NCBI GenBank assembly: GCA_002083515.1 | Contig: LWDN01000039.1 | Span: 870-38,746, forward strand | Length of the DNA stretch: 37,877 bases | Reading direction: 5' to 3' | Source: Proteobacteria bacterium HN_bin10 | Lineage (GTDB): Bacteria; Pseudomonadota; Alphaproteobacteria; Caulobacterales; Aquidulcibacteraceae | In this document: piece after piece, positions 15,781-22,566 of the stretch | Layout of the letters: each line of letters begins with the position of its first letter | Position numbering within the stretch: the stretch's first letter is position 1 | The notes under the pieces: generated by a model | Seen by the model: only the letters and a program-made list of their open reading frames with translations | Told to the model about the DNA's origin: nothing | The model's database searches: none | Translations under genes and position numbers: made by a program

Positions 15781-15803
15781 ATAAGTCAAGCGATGCTGCA
15801 TGC

Positions 15804-16235
15804 ATGGCCCGACCGGATTCGCTCGACGTCGCCGAGGCGCTGCACCGCGCCGCCATCCGGCTCTTGCGCGCCGTTCGCGTCGCCGACGATGAGACGGGCG
15901 TCTCCGCCCCCAAGCTCTCGGCGCTTTCGGTGCTGACCTTCGGCGGGCCGATGAGCCTCTCGGCGCTGGCGCGGGCCGAACAGGTGACGCCGGCGACGAT
16001 GTCGAAACTGGTCAGCGATCTCGAAGCGGCGGGTCTCGCGGCTAAGCGCGTCGACCGCGCCGACAAACGCGGCGTCCGCATCGAGGCGACGGCGAAAGGG
16101 AAAGCGTTGATGGAGGCGGGCCGCAGGCGCCGCTTGGCGTTGTTGCAGCAGCGCCTGACCAAGCTGACGCGCGAAGAACGGGCGCAGCTCCAGCAGGCCG
16201 CGGCGTTGATGCTGCGGGTGGCGGACACAAGCTGA
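15804..16235 (+). CDS. MarR family transcriptional regulator
   Basis: A 143-residue winged-helix regulator. The helix-turn-helix is in MSLSALARAEQVTPATMSKLVSDLEAAGLAAKRVDRADKRGVRIEAT (about residues 50-95), with the wing containing the DRADKRG motif common in the family. N- and C-terminal helices would form the dimer. MarR proteins bind dyad operators and release them on binding small phenolic or oxidising compounds. It is transcribed away from the VOC gene and an MFS pump lies beyond that, a frequent arrangement for MarR-controlled resistance functions. No Shine-Dalgarno precedes the ATG at 15804, so a leaderless or weakly translated message is possible. Confidence 0.9.
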   Translation: MARPDSLDVAEALHRAAIRLLRAVRVADDETGVSAPKLSALSVLTFGGPMSLSALARAEQVTPATMSKLVSDLEAAGLAAKRVDRADKRGVRIEATAKGKALMEAGRRRRLALLQQRLTKLTREERAQLQQAAALMLRVADTS

Positions 16236-16246
16236 CGCGCAAATGA

Positions 16247-16276
16247 AAACGCCGCCGGCGCTGGCCGACGGCGTTT
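16247..16276 (-). terminator. Terminator of rpsU (between convergent genes)
   Basis: A 13-bp stem with one mismatch (left arm AAACGCCGCCGGC) and a 4-base loop lies between the convergent marR and rpsU genes. On the minus strand it is followed by TTTTCATTT, so it should end the rpsU transcript. The plus-strand side is less T-rich, but the hairpin may serve both genes. Confidence 0.75.
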
Positions 16277-16297
16277 GAGAAATCTCTTGCCCTGGAT

Positions 16298-16528
16298 TTA
16301 CCGCGTCGGCTGCGGGCGCGGCAGCAGGCCTTCGCGCTGGGCGCGCTTGCGGGCGAGCTTGCGGGCGCGGCGCACGGCCTCGGCGCGTTCGCGGGCGCGC
16401 TTTTCCGACGGCTTCTCGTAATGGTTGCGGCGCTTCATCTCGCGGAAAGTGCCTTCCCGCTGCATCTTCTTTTTGAGCGCCTTCAACGCCTGATCGACGT
16501 TGTTATCGCGGACGAAAATCTGTACCAG
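16298..16528 (-). CDS. rpsU: 30S ribosomal protein S21 (apparent CTG start)
   Basis: A small basic protein of the 30S subunit involved in initiation. The conserved body VQIFVRDNNVDQALKALKKK through MQREGTFREMKRRNHYEKP to the RKLARKRAQREGLL tail is intact, 76 residues in all. No ATG, GTG or TTG lies where the family starts; the codon aligned with the initiator of homologues (MVQ...) is CTG at 16528, and a GGGAG Shine-Dalgarno is six bases upstream. The nearest alternative in-frame starter is a TTG at 16555, adding nine residues that do not resemble S21 and lacking a ribosome site. A terminator follows the gene. Confidence 0.93.
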   Translation of the reverse strand: MVQIFVRDNNVDQALKALKKKMQREGTFREMKRRNHYEKPSEKRARERAEAVRRARKLARKRAQREGLLPRPQPTR

Positions 16529-16678
16529 GACCGTCTCCCGTAACCCGTATGTCAAACACGAAACGAGCCGCCAGCGCTGGCTGCGCCGGGCTGTCGTTTT
16601 GAAGCGAAGGCGGGCTGATAGCAAAAGGCCGCGGCCATGTCCATTGCTGGAAGCGCGGGCAGGGCTTAGCTTTTTCTC

Positions 16679-17326
16679 ATGTCAGCGACCCCGTCCGACC
16701 GGTTCCGCGCCCGGATTCTGGAGGCTTTTCCGGCCCACGCCGCCCGGGACGGCTGGACCGAGGCCGCCTTCAAGGCTGCCGTGGCCGAGGCCGGCCTGAG
16801 CGAGGGTGAGGCGGCGCTGGCCTGTCCGAAGGGCGCGTTCGACCTGTTCGACGCCTTCGCCGCCCGAGCCGACGCCGCCATGCTGGAGCGGCTGGAGGCG
16901 CTTGATCTCGCCGCCATGAAGGTTCGCCAACGGGTGCGGGCGGCGGTGCAGCTGCGGCTGGAGGCGCAAGCGCCTTACAAAGAGGCGGCCCGCGCCATGA
17001 CCCGGGCGCTGGCGCATCCGCTGCGCGCGCCGGAGGCGGCGCGGCTCCTGTGGCGCACCGCCGACCTGATCTGGCGGGCGCTTGGCGATGTCTCGACCGA
17101 CGAGAATTACTATTCCAAGCGCGCCATTCTCTCTGGCGTGCTCGCAAGCACCTATGCGCGCTGGTTCAGCGACGACAGCGAAACCAGCGAAGCCACCTGG
17201 GCCTTTCTCGATGCGCGCATCGAAAACGTCATGCAGTTCGAGAAGCTCAAAGCGCAATTGAAGCCGGTGAGCGAAGGCATGCAAAGCGCCGTCGGCGCCG
17301 CCGCGCGCTTTCGCTACCGGCGCTGA
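16679..17326 (+). CDS. COQ9 family protein, ubiquinone biosynthesis
   Basis: A 215-residue homologue of COQ9, a lipid-binding protein that presents ubiquinone precursors to the COQ7 hydroxylase in mitochondria and is thought to act similarly in alphaproteobacteria. The TetR-like helical fold is visible: an N-terminal helix pair (RILEAFPAHAARDGWTEAAFKAAV), then GLSEGEAALACPKGAFDLFDAF. The conserved core ENYYSKRAILSGVLASTYARWFSDDS lies at about residues 142-167, and a C-terminal amphipathic helix (ARIENVMQFEKLKAQL) corresponds to the membrane-binding one. The start follows a T-rich stretch with no clear Shine-Dalgarno. It is divergent from rpsU. Confidence 0.92.
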   Translation: MSATPSDRFRARILEAFPAHAARDGWTEAAFKAAVAEAGLSEGEAALACPKGAFDLFDAFAARADAAMLERLEALDLAAMKVRQRVRAAVQLRLEAQAPYKEAARAMTRALAHPLRAPEAARLLWRTADLIWRALGDVSTDENYYSKRAILSGVLASTYARWFSDDSETSEATWAFLDARIENVMQFEKLKAQLKPVSEGMQSAVGAAARFRYRR

Positions 17327-17347
17327 AATTTTCGCCATAAGCTGACA

Positions 17348-17365
17348 AGCGCGGCCCCCCGCGCT
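17348..17365 (+). terminator. Small hairpin after coq9
   Basis: A perfect 7-bp stem (AGCGCGG with CCGCGCT) and a CCCC loop lie 21 bases after the coq9 stop and before the Shine-Dalgarno of the next gene. No T-tract follows, so it may only be a weak pause or processing site. Confidence 0.3.
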
Positions 17366-17404
17366 AAGACTGACTGCGTCTGAACCTGTGTGAGGAGGCG
17401 CTTC

Positions 17405-17749
17405 ATGGCAGCAGCTCCGGTACGGTTCCTCAACGCCGCGGCCTGGCCGCTGACGATCTGGACCTCTTTGACTCATTTGGACGAGCACCCCGCCGACGAT
17501 TATGTCGAGCGCACCAGCCCGATTGTCGCCACCGCTATCGCCTTCTGGATTTGCCTCATCGCGCTGATCGTGCTGGCCAACCCGACGGTCACCGCGGTCA
17601 GCGGCAGCATCGATGGCGGCGAGGAGATGGTTGCTCTCATCCGCCGCACGCCCGGCGCGATCGTGGACGTTTTGTGGTTCATGACGCCGGTGCTTTATGT
17701 GATTGGCTTCTGGCTGTTCACGGCGCGCGACGAGGCCTTCCCGCGCTGA
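17405..17749 (+). CDS. Small membrane protein, unknown function
   Basis: A 114-residue protein, not recognised. Two hydrophobic helices are visible: VATAIAFWICLIALIVLAN (about residues 41-59) and VDVLWFMTPVLYVIGFWLF (about 88-106), separated by a loop with an acidic SIDGGEEM stretch. The N-terminal 40 residues are soluble-looking and contain a HLDEHPADDYVER segment. GAGGAGG six bases before the ATG at 17405 makes the start firm. It lies downstream of coq9 on the same strand (78 bp gap with a small hairpin) and converges on purK. No functional clue beyond topology. Confidence 0.72.
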   Translation: MAAAPVRFLNAAAWPLTIWTSLTHLDEHPADDYVERTSPIVATAIAFWICLIALIVLANPTVTAVSGSIDGGEEMVALIRRTPGAIVDVLWFMTPVLYVIGFWLFTARDEAFPR

Positions 17750-17759
17750 CTGCGGCCAT

Positions 17760-18833
17760 TCAGAGAATGAGCTTCGTCACATGCCCCATCTTGCGGCCGG
17801 CGCGGGTGTCGCGCTTGCCGTAGAGATGGAGGCGCGCCGACGGATCGGCGGCAAGCTGCGGCCATGCATCGGCATCTTCGCCGATCAGGTTGAGCATCTC
17901 GATATCGGCGATGCGTGTCGTCGGCCCGAGCGGCCAGCCGGCGACGGCGCGGATGTGCTGCTCGAATTGCGAGGTCAACGCGCCTTCGATGGTCCAATGG
18001 CCCGAGTTGTGAACGCGCGGCGCCATTTCGTTCGCGATCAAGGTCCCGTCGCGCATGACAAAGAATTCGATGGTCAGCACGCCGACATAGTCGAAGGCCT
18101 CCAATACGCGCCGCGCCGCGTTCTGCGCGCCGACAGTGACGCTGGCCGAAACCTGCGCCGGCAGCGTCGTGCGCGAGAGAATGCCGCCGGCGTGCTCGTT
18201 CTCGTTCAAATCGTAGAAGGCGATTGCGCCGTCGGCGCCGCGCGCGGCGACGATCGAGACTTCGCGCTCGAAGGCGCAGAAGCCTTCGAGAATGCCCGGC
18301 GCGCCCAGCTTTGCGTAAGCGCCGCGCGCGTCGTCGGCGCTGTCGATGCGGATCTGTCCGCGCCCGTCATAGCCCAAGCGGCGCGTCTTCAGGATCGCCG
18401 GCGCGCCGATCTCAGCGATGGCGGCGTCCAAATCCTCTTGCGAGCCGATGGCCTTGAACGGCGGCGTGGCGATGCCGGCGCTTTGGAAATAGCTCTTTTC
18501 GTCGAAGCGATCCTGCGCCACCGCCAATGCGCGCGGCGAGGGCGCAACGCGCGCGCCGGCGTCGATCAAGGCTTGCGCGGTTTCGGCGGGAACGTTTTCG
18601 AACTCGGTCGTCACCACTTGGACGCGGCGGGCGAAATCGGCGAGCGCGGCGCGATCGAGATAATTGCCGACGAAGGTGCGCGCCGCCACGCGCGAAGCGG
18701 GACTGTCGGGTTCGTCGGTGAAGATGTGGACGTCGAAGCCGAGCTGCGCCGCCGCGAGCGCCAGCATTCGCCCGAGCTGACCGCCGCCCAGGATGCCGAT
18801 GGCGCTGCCGGGGGCGATCATGGCTGCGGCCAT
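17760..18833 (-). CDS. purK: N5-carboxyaminoimidazole ribonucleotide synthase
   Basis: A 357-residue ATP-grasp enzyme that carboxylates AIR with bicarbonate and ATP in de novo purine synthesis; PurE then isomerises the product. The N-terminal pre-ATP-grasp motif is GILGGGQLGRMLALAA (about residues 13-28). ATP-grasp features follow: the KTRRLGYDGRGQ nucleotide-binding loop and the REVSIVAARGADG and EMAPRVHNSGHWTIEGALTSQFEQH catalytic segments. Start ATG 18833 or an internal ATG four codons later are both possible. It is transcribed directly after purE with a single base between stop and start, forming a purEK operon. Confidence 0.96.
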   Translation of the reverse strand: MAAAMIAPGSAIGILGGGQLGRMLALAAAQLGFDVHIFTDEPDSPASRVAARTFVGNYLDRAALADFARRVQVVTTEFENVPAETAQALIDAGARVAPSPRALAVAQDRFDEKSYFQSAGIATPPFKAIGSQEDLDAAIAEIGAPAILKTRRLGYDGRGQIRIDSADDARGAYAKLGAPGILEGFCAFEREVSIVAARGADGAIAFYDLNENEHAGGILSRTTLPAQVSASVTVGAQNAARRVLEAFDYVGVLTIEFFVMRDGTLIANEMAPRVHNSGHWTIEGALTSQFEQHIRAVAGWPLGPTTRIADIEMLNLIGEDADAWPQLAADPSARLHLYGKRDTRAGRKMGHVTKLIL

Positions 18834-18834
18834 C

Positions 18835-19317
18835 TCACCGCGGGTCTTCCTGCACCGCCGCGGTTTGCGCGGCGCGATAGGCGTCGACCCGCGCCGCCAG
18901 CGCCTCGTCCGAGAGCGCGAGGATTTGCGCCGCCATCAGTCCGGCATTGGCGGCCCCGGCTTCGCCGATGGCCAACGTCCCCACCGGCACGCCTTTCGGC
19001 ATCTGCACGATCGAGAGAAGGCTATCGACGCCCTTCAGTTCGCGGCTCTTCACCGGCACGCCCAGCACCGGCAGCGTCGTCATCGAGGCGGTCATGCCGG
19101 GCAGGTGCGCGGCCCCGCCGGCGCCGGCGACAATCACCTTGAGCCCGCGCGCCTTGGCGCTGGTGGCGTAATCGTAGAGGCGTTGCGGGGTTCGGTGGGC
19201 GGAGACGACCTTGGCTTCGTAAGCGACGCCGAGCGCATCGAGCACGTCGGCGGCGGCCTGCATCGTCTCCCAGTCGGACTTCGAGCCCATAATGAGCCCT
19301 ACCTGGGGGGTAGCCAT
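18835..19317 (-). CDS. purE: N5-carboxyaminoimidazole ribonucleotide mutase
   Basis: A 160-residue protein that converts N5-CAIR to CAIR in purine synthesis. Family signatures are the N-terminal LIMGSKSDWETM, the active-site SAHRTPQRLYDYA, and the GAGGAAHLPGM and GVPVKS segments. The fold is a cytoplasmic octamer in known relatives. The ATG at 19317 follows an AGGAG ten bases upstream. That Shine-Dalgarno directly abuts a T6 tract after a strong hairpin, suggesting leader-level control (see the terminator entry). purK follows immediately. Confidence 0.97.
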   Translation of the reverse strand: MATPQVGLIMGSKSDWETMQAAADVLDALGVAYEAKVVSAHRTPQRLYDYATSAKARGLKVIVAGAGGAAHLPGMTASMTTLPVLGVPVKSRELKGVDSLLSIVQMPKGVPVGTLAIGEAGAANAGLMAAQILALSDEALAARVDAYRAAQTAAVQEDPR

Positions 19318-19332
19318 GTTTCGGCTGCTCCT

Positions 19333-19363
19333 AAAAAACGGCCCAGTAATGGAAGCCGGGCCG
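19333..19363 (-). terminator. Terminator-like hairpin in the purE leader
   Basis: On the minus strand a CGGCCC...GGGCCG stem (13-base loop, 19339-19363) is followed directly by TTTTTT and then AGGAG, the purE Shine-Dalgarno. Because no minus-strand gene lies upstream (the neighbour is transcribed the other way), it cannot be ending another gene's message except read-through. It may be a transcription attenuator for purEK. No sensing domain was recognised with confidence in the preceding ~130 bases. Confidence 0.55.
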
Positions 19364-19392
19364 GTCGTCTAGGTGTCAGGCGGTGGTCGTTT

Positions 19393-19460
19393 GGGTGACA
19401 CACACCCACGGCGCCTTTCATCAAGCTGGCGCGGCGCGGCGCAATGGGTGTGTGTCACCC
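19393..19460. repeat. GGGTGACACACACCC inverted repeat, copy 2
   Basis: Perfect 16-bp arms, GGGTGACACACACCCA (19393-19408) and its inverse (19445-19460), flank a 36-base centre. It is the same family as 15678-15749. It lies between the divergent purE and GGDEF genes, upstream of the purE leader hairpin, so it may lie inside the purE leader transcript. Confidence 0.85.
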
Positions 19461-19522
19461 TGCACCACCGCGTCCTGGGTTAAGGCGGCCTTTACCGCGC
19501 TGGCGCATGCCTGTGAGCCAGA

Positions 19523-20179
19523 ATGCTGTTCGGACCGTCCAGACTCGACGCCGAAACGAGCCAGCTTTTGCGAGAGCTTGGCTTGCGCCGCCGCGACGTG
19601 TCCGAGGCTGGCCTGGCCGCCTTGGCGCGACTCAGCGCCGAATTGGCTGAGACCAAAGCCAAGCTCGCCCGCGCCGAGGAGTTGGCCGACCGCGACACGC
19701 TGGCCCCAGTGCTCAATCGCCGCGCCTTCCTGCGCGAACTGCATCGGACCATGTCGGAGGTCGAACGCTACAAGACCCCGGCGGCGGTCATCTATATCGA
19801 CCTCGACGGCTTCAAGGCGGTCAATGACGGCTACGGCCATTCGGCCGGCGACGCGGTGCTCCGCCATGTTGGTTTGCTCCTGCTCGACAGCGTGCGCGAA
19901 AGCGACGTGGTCGGCCGCATCGGCGGCGACGAGTTCGGTATCATCCTGAACCGCGCGCCCGCCGACGAGGCGCGCGTCAAGGCGCAGTCGCTCAGCGACA
20001 AGATCAATGCCAGCGCCATCCTCTTCGCCGGCCAGCCGCATCGCGTGCGCGCTTCGGTCGGCGTGCATCCGATCGCCGTCGTCGAGGATCCGGAGACCGC
20101 CATCGCCCGCGCCGACGAAGCGATGTACGCGGAGAAACACGCGCGGCGTGCGCAAGGCCAAGCGTTCGCCGGCTTCTAA
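19523..20179 (+). CDS. Diguanylate cyclase (GGDEF domain, no sensor domain)
   Basis: A 218-residue protein synthesising cyclic di-GMP, by family. After an N-terminal helical stretch of about 55 residues that could be a dimerising coiled coil, the GGDEF domain spans about 60-212. It contains the substrate/metal segment IDLDGFKAVND, the active-site GGDEF at 134-138 and an inhibitory I-site RESD at 125-128 with the correct five-residue spacing. No receiver, PAS or membrane domain is present. An in-frame TGA lies just upstream, so ATG 19523 is the only plausible start. The REP-like element follows nine bases after the stop. Confidence 0.93.
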   Translation: MLFGPSRLDAETSQLLRELGLRRRDVSEAGLAALARLSAELAETKAKLARAEELADRDTLAPVLNRRAFLRELHRTMSEVERYKTPAAVIYIDLDGFKAVNDGYGHSAGDAVLRHVGLLLLDSVRESDVVGRIGGDEFGIILNRAPADEARVKAQSLSDKINASAILFAGQPHRVRASVGVHPIAVVEDPETAIARADEAMYAEKHARRAQGQAFAGF

Positions 20180-20187
20180 AGCGTCGA

Positions 20188-20287
20188 GTCTGGACCGCCG
20201 GCGCCCTCGCCGGCATCCCCCGCCAAACATACCTCAAGCTGTTCGACTTCAAGCACCGCTGCCGGCGAGGGCGCCGGCGGTCCAGAC
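20188..20287. repeat. REP-like inverted repeat, copy 2 (GCCGGC family)
   Basis: Perfect 27-bp inverted arms at 20188-20214 and 20261-20287 match those at 9603-9746 (left arm starts GTCTGGACCGCCGGCG). The centre of 46 bases differs from copy 1. It fills the gap between convergent genes (GGDEF and the exported protein), consistent with REP doublets that settle in 3' intergenic regions. Confidence 0.88.
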
Positions 20288-20331
20288 TACATCCTGGCCC
20301 GGCATGTGTGCTTCATCCGTGAGCCTCGCCC

Positions 20332-20847
20332 CTAAGGCGCGCGGCCTGCTTCGCGCATGGCTAGGTCGTACTGCACGGAGGCGCGCAAACGCTCCATGTA
20401 CCGGATGCGGCGTTGTGACGACACTGGTAGGCGTTGATCGCGGAGACTGCCGCGTGCGCCGCAATGCGCCGCTCCGCATTGGCTTTCCTCGGTCTCGTCG
20501 ATGCGCATCTCCCCGCCCACGCGATCGAGAGTGACAATGCACTGGCCGCGATGCGCCGGCGGATTGGGTTCGCGATAAACGAGCCGATCGCCTTCGACGT
20601 TCATGACGACGTAGAGCGAGCAGCTATGTCCGTTCGCAAATTCCAAATGCGCCCGCACATAGGCCGACTGCACGTCCAGGGGGACGACTTCCAACACGTT
20701 CTCGGACTCGTACTCTTCACCGGTCACGAGTGCGTTCTGAAAGCGGAATTTGTAAACGCCTGCCCACTGCGTGGTGATGTCGGTGGCCAGCGCTGCGCCA
20801 ACGCCCAAAGAGAGCGCTATTGCGAAGACGAGTGCGGCGCGCAGCAT
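20332..20847 (-). CDS. Exported hypothetical protein
   Basis: A 171-residue protein, not recognised. It has an N-terminal signal peptide (FAIALSLGVGAALA, cleavage near residue 21) and a mature domain starting DITTQWAGVYKFRFQNALV. That opening and the later EYESENVLEVVPLD strand look like a small beta-barrel or lipocalin-like fold. Four cysteines (in HSCSLY, GQCIVTL, ESQCGAAHCGA) may pair in the periplasm. The start codon overlaps the stop of the LpxR-like gene by one base (TAATG), so it is the downstream partner in that operon. The function could relate to outer-membrane lipid remodelling, but only by association. Confidence 0.75.
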   Translation of the reverse strand: MLRAALVFAIALSLGVGAALATDITTQWAGVYKFRFQNALVTGEEYESENVLEVVPLDVQSAYVRAHLEFANGHSCSLYVVMNVEGDRLVYREPNPPAHRGQCIVTLDRVGGEMRIDETEESQCGAAHCGARGSLRDQRLPVSSQRRIRYMERLRASVQYDLAMREAGRAP

Positions 20848-21905
20848 TACATCCGCACGCTGATCGCCAGCGCGCCGAAGTCCTGGCGTGTCGGCTGCGT
20901 CTCGAATTCTTCCGTACGCCAGACGTAGGTGTAGGCGAGGCGCCAATCGCCGGCGCTGATGGCGAAGCCGGTCTGGAAATCGCCGACATACGGATTGCGT
21001 TCGACCGAGGCGCTGTCCTCGAAGGTGTTGCCATCGAGAAAGAGATTGTGCGCGACCGCCCGGCCTTGGACGCCGGCGAAGATCTGCCAGGACAGCGCGC
21101 CGCCGGAGAAATGCTCGATGCCGGCCAGCGACGGGCGCACCCGCGGCGGGCCGTAATCGTTGTCGAGCCGCCAGCCGATCCGCGCCGCCACGCCTAGGCG
21201 CGCTTCGGTGCGCAAGGTGCCGAGCGTGACGCCGGCATTAGGCGTGAGGTCGAACTCCAAGCCGCCGACATCGGTCGAGAATTGCGCCCAGGGCGGACGC
21301 CAGCGGCGGTCGAACGAAAGCGCGAAGGCGACCTCGTCGTTGAGCTGGCTATCCCACCCCTGCGGATCGGGCGCGCCCAGCCATTCATGAATGCCGCGCT
21401 GCGCTTCCTCTCCCATCGCCGAGGGACCGACGATGCCCAGTTCCAATTCGTACGTATCGAGATAGCGCGGCTCGCGCCCGTCGGCGCGATCTTCTTCGGC
21501 GCCGACCATGATCTGGATGTAGAGCCAGCCGGCGTAAGGGTGCTGATCGGCTGGCGCCGGATTGGCGGTGATGTCCTCGGGCGTGAAGATCGATTGGCCG
21601 AGCGCGATGCCCCAGAAATCGGGGTCCGAACCAGAGAAGGTCCGCGTCAGGCCGCGCGCGCCCGAGAGCCAATTGGGTACATCCTCGAGTTGTGAGACGT
21701 AAGCGAGCTTGATGCCGGAGGTGTAGTTGCGGTCGGCCCCGGAGGAGAGGCTGTCATTCTCGACCGCGAGCGAGAACACGCCCTTGTCGGCGGCGTTGGC
21801 GTCCTGCGCTAAGGCGGCCCCGGGCGCCAACGCCGCGAGCGCTGCGGCGCCGCCCAGCCAGAGTTTCAGGCGATGATGTCCGGCGTCAGCCGATCCTCGA
21901 TCCAT
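20847..21905 (-). CDS. LpxR-like outer-membrane lipid A deacylase (DUF2219)
   Basis: A 352-residue outer-membrane beta-barrel of the LpxR family, which removes the 3'-acyloxyacyl group of lipid A in some pathogens. Residues matching the known active site are present: N50-D51 in VENDSL, S63 in YTSGIKL and H173 in IHEWLGAPDPQGWDSQL. A signal peptide (GGAAALAALAPGAALA) ends near residue 33, and alternating beta strands run to the C-terminus with a final aromatic/hydrophobic strand (LAISVRM). The start at 21905 lies inside the 3' end of the upstream DUF465 gene (40-bp overlap); a shorter start is not obvious. The mature domain is clear; lipid A specificity is inferred from the family. Confidence 0.87.
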   Translation of the reverse strand: MDRGSADAGHHRLKLWLGGAAALAALAPGAALAQDANAADKGVFSLAVENDSLSSGADRNYTSGIKLAYVSQLEDVPNWLSGARGLTRTFSGSDPDFWGIALGQSIFTPEDITANPAPADQHPYAGWLYIQIMVGAEEDRADGREPRYLDTYELELGIVGPSAMGEEAQRGIHEWLGAPDPQGWDSQLNDEVAFALSFDRRWRPPWAQFSTDVGGLEFDLTPNAGVTLGTLRTEARLGVAARIGWRLDNDYGPPRVRPSLAGIEHFSGGALSWQIFAGVQGRAVAHNLFLDGNTFEDSASVERNPYVGDFQTGFAISAGDWRLAYTYVWRTEEFETQPTRQDFGALAISVRM

Positions 21906-22105
21906 TTGATCTGGTCCCTCAAGACGAGCTTGCGCTTTTTCAGCCGGGCCAGCTGCAGCGCATCCCCACCACTTTGTTCTTGAAGGGCAAAAATGGCGGA
22001 GTCGAGGGCGCGGTGCTCCTCGCGGTATTCCATCAGGCGGGCCTTGAGCGCGCGCCGCTCGGGCGTGTCGTTGATGTCGAAACCGGTCCCGTCCTCGGAA
22101 TCCAT
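21866..22105 (-). CDS. YdcH/DUF465 family protein, copy A
   Basis: A 79-residue helical protein. The family signature is visible: an N-terminal Asp-rich stretch, MEYREEHRALDSAIFALQEQ, then LQLARLKKRKLVLRDQIKWIEDRL. DUF465 proteins are short coiled hairpins common in alphaproteobacteria, with unknown role. The start at 22105 is chosen because it begins the conserved region; a longer in-frame extension to 22264 is lysine/asparagine-rich and unlike the family. It precedes and overlaps the LpxR-like gene on the same strand and is divergent from a second DUF465 gene 207 bp away. Confidence 0.85.
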   Translation of the reverse strand: MDSEDGTGFDINDTPERRALKARLMEYREEHRALDSAIFALQEQSGGDALQLARLKKRKLVLRDQIKWIEDRLTPDIIA

Positions 22106-22312
22106 CGCTGACCCTAGGTCTCCGCGCGCCCCGCCGCGCGAAAGCCGAGCTAAGACACGCCTAACCGGCGCTGTAAAGCCGCCGGGCGGCCGGAAATTTC
22201 CCGGCAGAATCAGGCGCCAGGGAGAAAGTTTATTTTTGTTGATGATGTAAGAAGACAACACCAAAAAAGAGGCGCATGCTCGGACTCGCCCAAGCTAGAG
22301 GAGGCGCCTTCG

Positions 22313-22492
22313 ATGGCTATCGAGCAGCGGCTGCGTGAACTGGACGCGCGGCATCGGGATCTCGACATCATCATCAAAAATGAAGCCCTGCATCCTTCGG
22401 TCGATGCGACGCGGCTCACGGCGATGAAACGCCAAAAACTCAAACTCAAAGAAGAAATCGAACAGCTCCGACAGAGCGTCGATCATCATTAA
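22313..22492 (+). CDS. YdcH/DUF465 family protein, copy B (59 aa)
   Basis: A very short gene encoding MAIEQRLRELDARHRDLDIIIK followed by a linker and LTAMKRQKLKLKEEIEQLRQS. The two helices with a KxxKLxLKEEI core match DUF465. GAGGAGG lies about eight bases before the ATG. It is lower in GC and richer in Lys than its neighbours. It is divergent from copy A and converges on msrB. Two DUF465 genes side by side may have arisen by duplication, though their sequences are quite different; function unknown. Confidence 0.85.
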   Translation: MAIEQRLRELDARHRDLDIIIKNEALHPSVDATRLTAMKRQKLKLKEEIEQLRQSVDHH

Positions 22493-22566
22493 CCCACCAC
22501 CGTATTGACGCGCTTGAGCTCGCTGGTTTCCGCTAGTGGGACGTGCGGTCATGCGTCCGTACTGCG

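Noticed and set aside
13876..15801. A 641-residue version of the MFS transporter
   Set aside because: The extension covers the VOC gene and the repeat element; the family starts at 15180.
17703..19142. A 479-residue frame on the plus strand
   Set aside because: It is antisense to purK and purE, which are certain.
19318..19520. A ZTP (pfl) riboswitch in the purE leader
   Set aside because: The stretch CACCGCCTGACACC only loosely resembles the conserved 3' core, and I could not find the rest of the fold. Kept only as an attenuator-like hairpin.
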